Made by a program: the position numbers and the translations under genes. The notes below the pieces were generated by a model. The model was given only the letters and a program-made list of their open reading frames with translations. It did not search any database and was not told where the DNA came from. Positions 62,419 to 64,000 of a DNA stretch of 64,000 bases are shown piece after piece. Within the stretch, counting starts at the first letter, position 1. Each line of letters begins with the position of its first letter. The DNA is from Alteromonadaceae bacterium (GTDB lineage Bacteria > Pseudomonadota > Gammaproteobacteria > Pseudomonadales > Cellvibrionaceae): contig NVXL01000007.1 of assembly GCA_002746115.1 (NCBI GenBank), forward strand, positions 1 through 64,000, given 5' to 3'.

Positions 62419-64000
62419 ATGCGAGTATTAATCTTATCAACAGCATTTTCAGGAATGGCTCAGCGCTTGCTGGGCGAGTTAAGTGTGTTGGGGCATACCG
62501 TAGATCAGCATTATGATTTAGACCCGACATCGTTACGTGCGCAGTTGCGTAGTTTTCAGCCGGACGTGGTGCTTTGTCCGTTCCTAACCCAAAAAATTCC
62601 GGAAGATATTTGGCAGCAATATTTGTGTCTGATTGTGCATCCCGGTATCGAGGGCGATCGAGGAGCATCATCTTTAGATTGGGCGATTACAGAAGCGGAC
62701 TCAGAGTGGGGCGTCACTCTGTTACAAGCCGCGGATGAAATGGACGCTGGTGATATTTGGGGAACGCAAACCTTCCCCATGCGCAATGGGTCTAAAACCA
62801 GTATCTATAAAAGAGAAGTTACCACCGCTGCAATGGATTTGATTGTGCGCGCTCTTGACGATATTGCTAGTGGTGATTACCAGCCCCGTAAGCTCGATTA
62901 TACTAATAGCAATGTCCGTGGTCGTTTGAGACCCAACATGAAGCGCCGTGATCGAGCGATAGATTGGGATGTTGACTCTACGGAAGAAATCATTAATCGA
63001 TTGAATGCCGCAGATTCAAGACCCGGTGTTCGCAGTGTTATTAATGGCTTTGACGTGAACATGTTCGGCGCGAAAGCAGAGCCGGTTCTAAAAGGGGCGC
63101 CTGGTGATGTGCTTGCGGTTCATCGTGGCGCCATCTGCTGCGGAACGACTGATGGTGCCGTTTGGATCAGACAGCTTAAATGTAATAACGTGGAAGGTTT
63201 GGCTCCAATCAAAATGCCAGCATCTACTGTGCTAGGTAAAATATGTCGCCCGGATCAAATAGGTGAGCTTGGCGGTGTGGATGGAGGGTCTGTCGTTGAT
63301 GATGTCTGGGTAGAGTCAAAAGGAGATGTTGCTTACGTCTATTTTAATTTCTATAACGGCGCGATGGGTACTCAGCAGTGTATTGAGCTTAAGCATAGAA
63401 TTCAGCGTGTCAAGCAATCCGATGTCAAAATCATCGTACTTATGGGCGGAGATGATTTCTGGAGTAACGGTATTCATTTGAATGTGATTGAGGGGGCCAA
63501 TGATCCTGCCTTAGAGTCTTGGCGCAACATTAATGCCATTGATGATGTTGTCATGGAAATCATGAATACCCCAAATCAAATGACTGTTGCGGCTTTGAGA
63601 AATAACGCAGGAGCCGGCGGTGCGATTATGGCATTGGCTTGTGATGAGGTAGTGATTCGTGACGGTGTGGTTTTAAATCCACACTATAAAACTATGGGGC
63701 TTTACGGTTCCGAGTATTGGACTTACTTGCTGCCAAAGCATGTCGGTGAGCTTAAAGCCAAGCAGATTATGGATGAATGCCAACCTATGCTAGCGGAGGA
63801 GGCCGTACAGTTGGGAGTGGCGGAAGTTATGATGCCAGAAGATTGGGATACTTATCATCAGCAGTTGTTTAGTCATTGTGAACAGTTACTTGATGCGGTT
63901 AATTTTGATGACTTCCTATCGTCTAAAATGGCACAGTTTAATACGGATAACGAAACGAAGCCTTTCGCGACATATCGAATGGAAGAACTAAAGTTCATGC
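62419..64000 (+). CDS. hoxX: hydrogenase maturation protein HoxX (3' truncated by the window)
   Basis: An open frame from ATG 62419 (GGAG 8 bases upstream) to the window end, 527 codons. N-terminal formyl-transferase-like domain: RVLILSTAFSGMAQRLL and LIVHPGIEGDRGASSLDWAI (formyl-THF site). C-terminal crotonase-like domain from about 300: MGGDDFWSNGIHLNVIEGA, LRNNAGAGGAIMALACDE and LNPHYKTMGLYGSEYWTYLL. HoxX makes CO from formyl-tetrahydrofolate by way of formyl-CoA for the active site of O2-tolerant [NiFe] hydrogenases. No hydrogenase gene lies in this window; such genes should follow downstream if the protein has its usual role. Confidence 0.93.
   Translation, partial: MRVLILSTAFSGMAQRLLGELSVLGHTVDQHYDLDPTSLRAQLRSFQPDVVLCPFLTQKIPEDIWQQYLCLIVHPGIEGDRGASSLDWAITEADSEWGVTLLQAADEMDAGDIWGTQTFPMRNGSKTSIYKREVTTAAMDLIVRALDDIASGDYQPRKLDYTNSNVRGRLRPNMKRRDRAIDWDVDSTEEIINRLNAADSRPGVRSVINGFDVNMFGAKAEPVLKGAPGDVLAVHRGAICCGTTDGAVWIRQLKCNNVEGLAPIKMPASTVLGKICRPDQIGELGGVDGGSVVDDVWVESKGDVAYVYFNFYNGAMGTQQCIELKHRIQRVKQSDVKIIVLMGGDDFWSNGIHLNVIEGANDPALESWRNINAIDDVVMEIMNTPNQMTVAALRNNAGAGGAIMALACDEVVIRDGVVLNPHYKTMGLYGSEYWTYLLPKHVGELKAKQIMDECQPMLAEEAVQLGVAEVMMPEDWDTYHQQLFSHCEQLLDAVNFDDFLSSKMAQFNTDNETKPFATYRMEELKFM

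Overview
The window looks like chromosomal DNA of a marine gammaproteobacterium, most likely Cellvibrionales or a close relative. The basis is gene content and order: a TIGR02449 gene, zapA, 6S RNA and 5-formyltetrahydrofolate cyclo-ligase diverging from ygfB-pepP; glnA followed by a DUF4124 gene and ntrB-ntrC; a Pil-Chp type chemotaxis operon; and a DUF6316 gene. I see no prophage, insertion sequence, CRISPR array, tRNA or rRNA. Most genes are ordinary housekeeping genes with accessory patches between them.

Layout. 1-2.4 kb: the end of a surface-polysaccharide or lipid-modification cluster (membrane glycosyltransferase fragment, PAP2 phosphatase, capsule-type glycosyltransferase). 2.4-11.1 kb: a signalling patch with a giant propeller hybrid histidine kinase, a cupredoxin lipoprotein next to a membrane sensor Ser/Thr kinase, and a transglutaminase-like/TPR protein. 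11.6-15.0 kb: an SMP-30 lactonase, a globin-fold protein without its haem ligand, and the glutathione-dependent formaldehyde detoxification pair. 15.2-19.2 kb: a YbbA/YbbP-type ABC exporter divergent from a TesA-type esterase. 19.5-23.6 kb: a small peptide gene, 5-FCL, 6S RNA, zapA, TIGR02449, ygfB and pepP. 23.6-27.2 kb: pqiABC. 27.2-31.9 kb: an acyltransferase, two methyltransferases, a terpene-cyclase-like protein and a GT4 glycosyltransferase. 31.9-35.6 kb: a thioredoxin-like protein and hisBHAF. 35.8-41.8 kb: DUF6316, divergent deacetylase, ctpA, envC and gpmI. 42.0-44.2 kb: yibN, grxC, secB and a very His-rich secreted protein. 44.3-48.9 kb: ntrC, ntrB, DUF4124 and glnA. 49.3-53.4 kb: thiI, a small membrane protein and typA. 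53.5-60.6 kb: a Pil-Chp chemosensory operon. 61.3-64.0 kb: a stand-alone MHYT membrane protein and the start of hoxX, which runs off the end.

How genes work together. GlnA, NtrB and NtrC form the nitrogen-assimilation module; a good sigma-54 promoter and an NtrC-type palindrome sit upstream of glnA in E. coli-like geometry. HisB, H, A and F are consecutive histidine biosynthesis enzymes. EnvC, CtpA and the YibQ-like deacetylase form the usual cell-envelope cluster downstream of gpmI. PilG, H, I, J and ChpA homologues make one phosphorelay, without a PilK methyltransferase.

Most unusual points: a 5-FCL gene with no ATG, GTG or TTG able to cover its conserved N-terminus; a group II truncated-haemoglobin homologue with Asn at the proximal-His position; short (12-16 bp) imperfect tandem duplications that repeatedly overlap start or stop codons; a sensor kinase of Ser/Thr type next to a copper protein; an unassigned cyclase/methyltransferase/glycosyltransferase cluster; a His-rich protein whose ribosome-binding site borders an 11-bp inverted repeat; and hoxX, which predicts a hydrogenase just outside the window. 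All homology statements come from reading motifs by eye; no database search was run.
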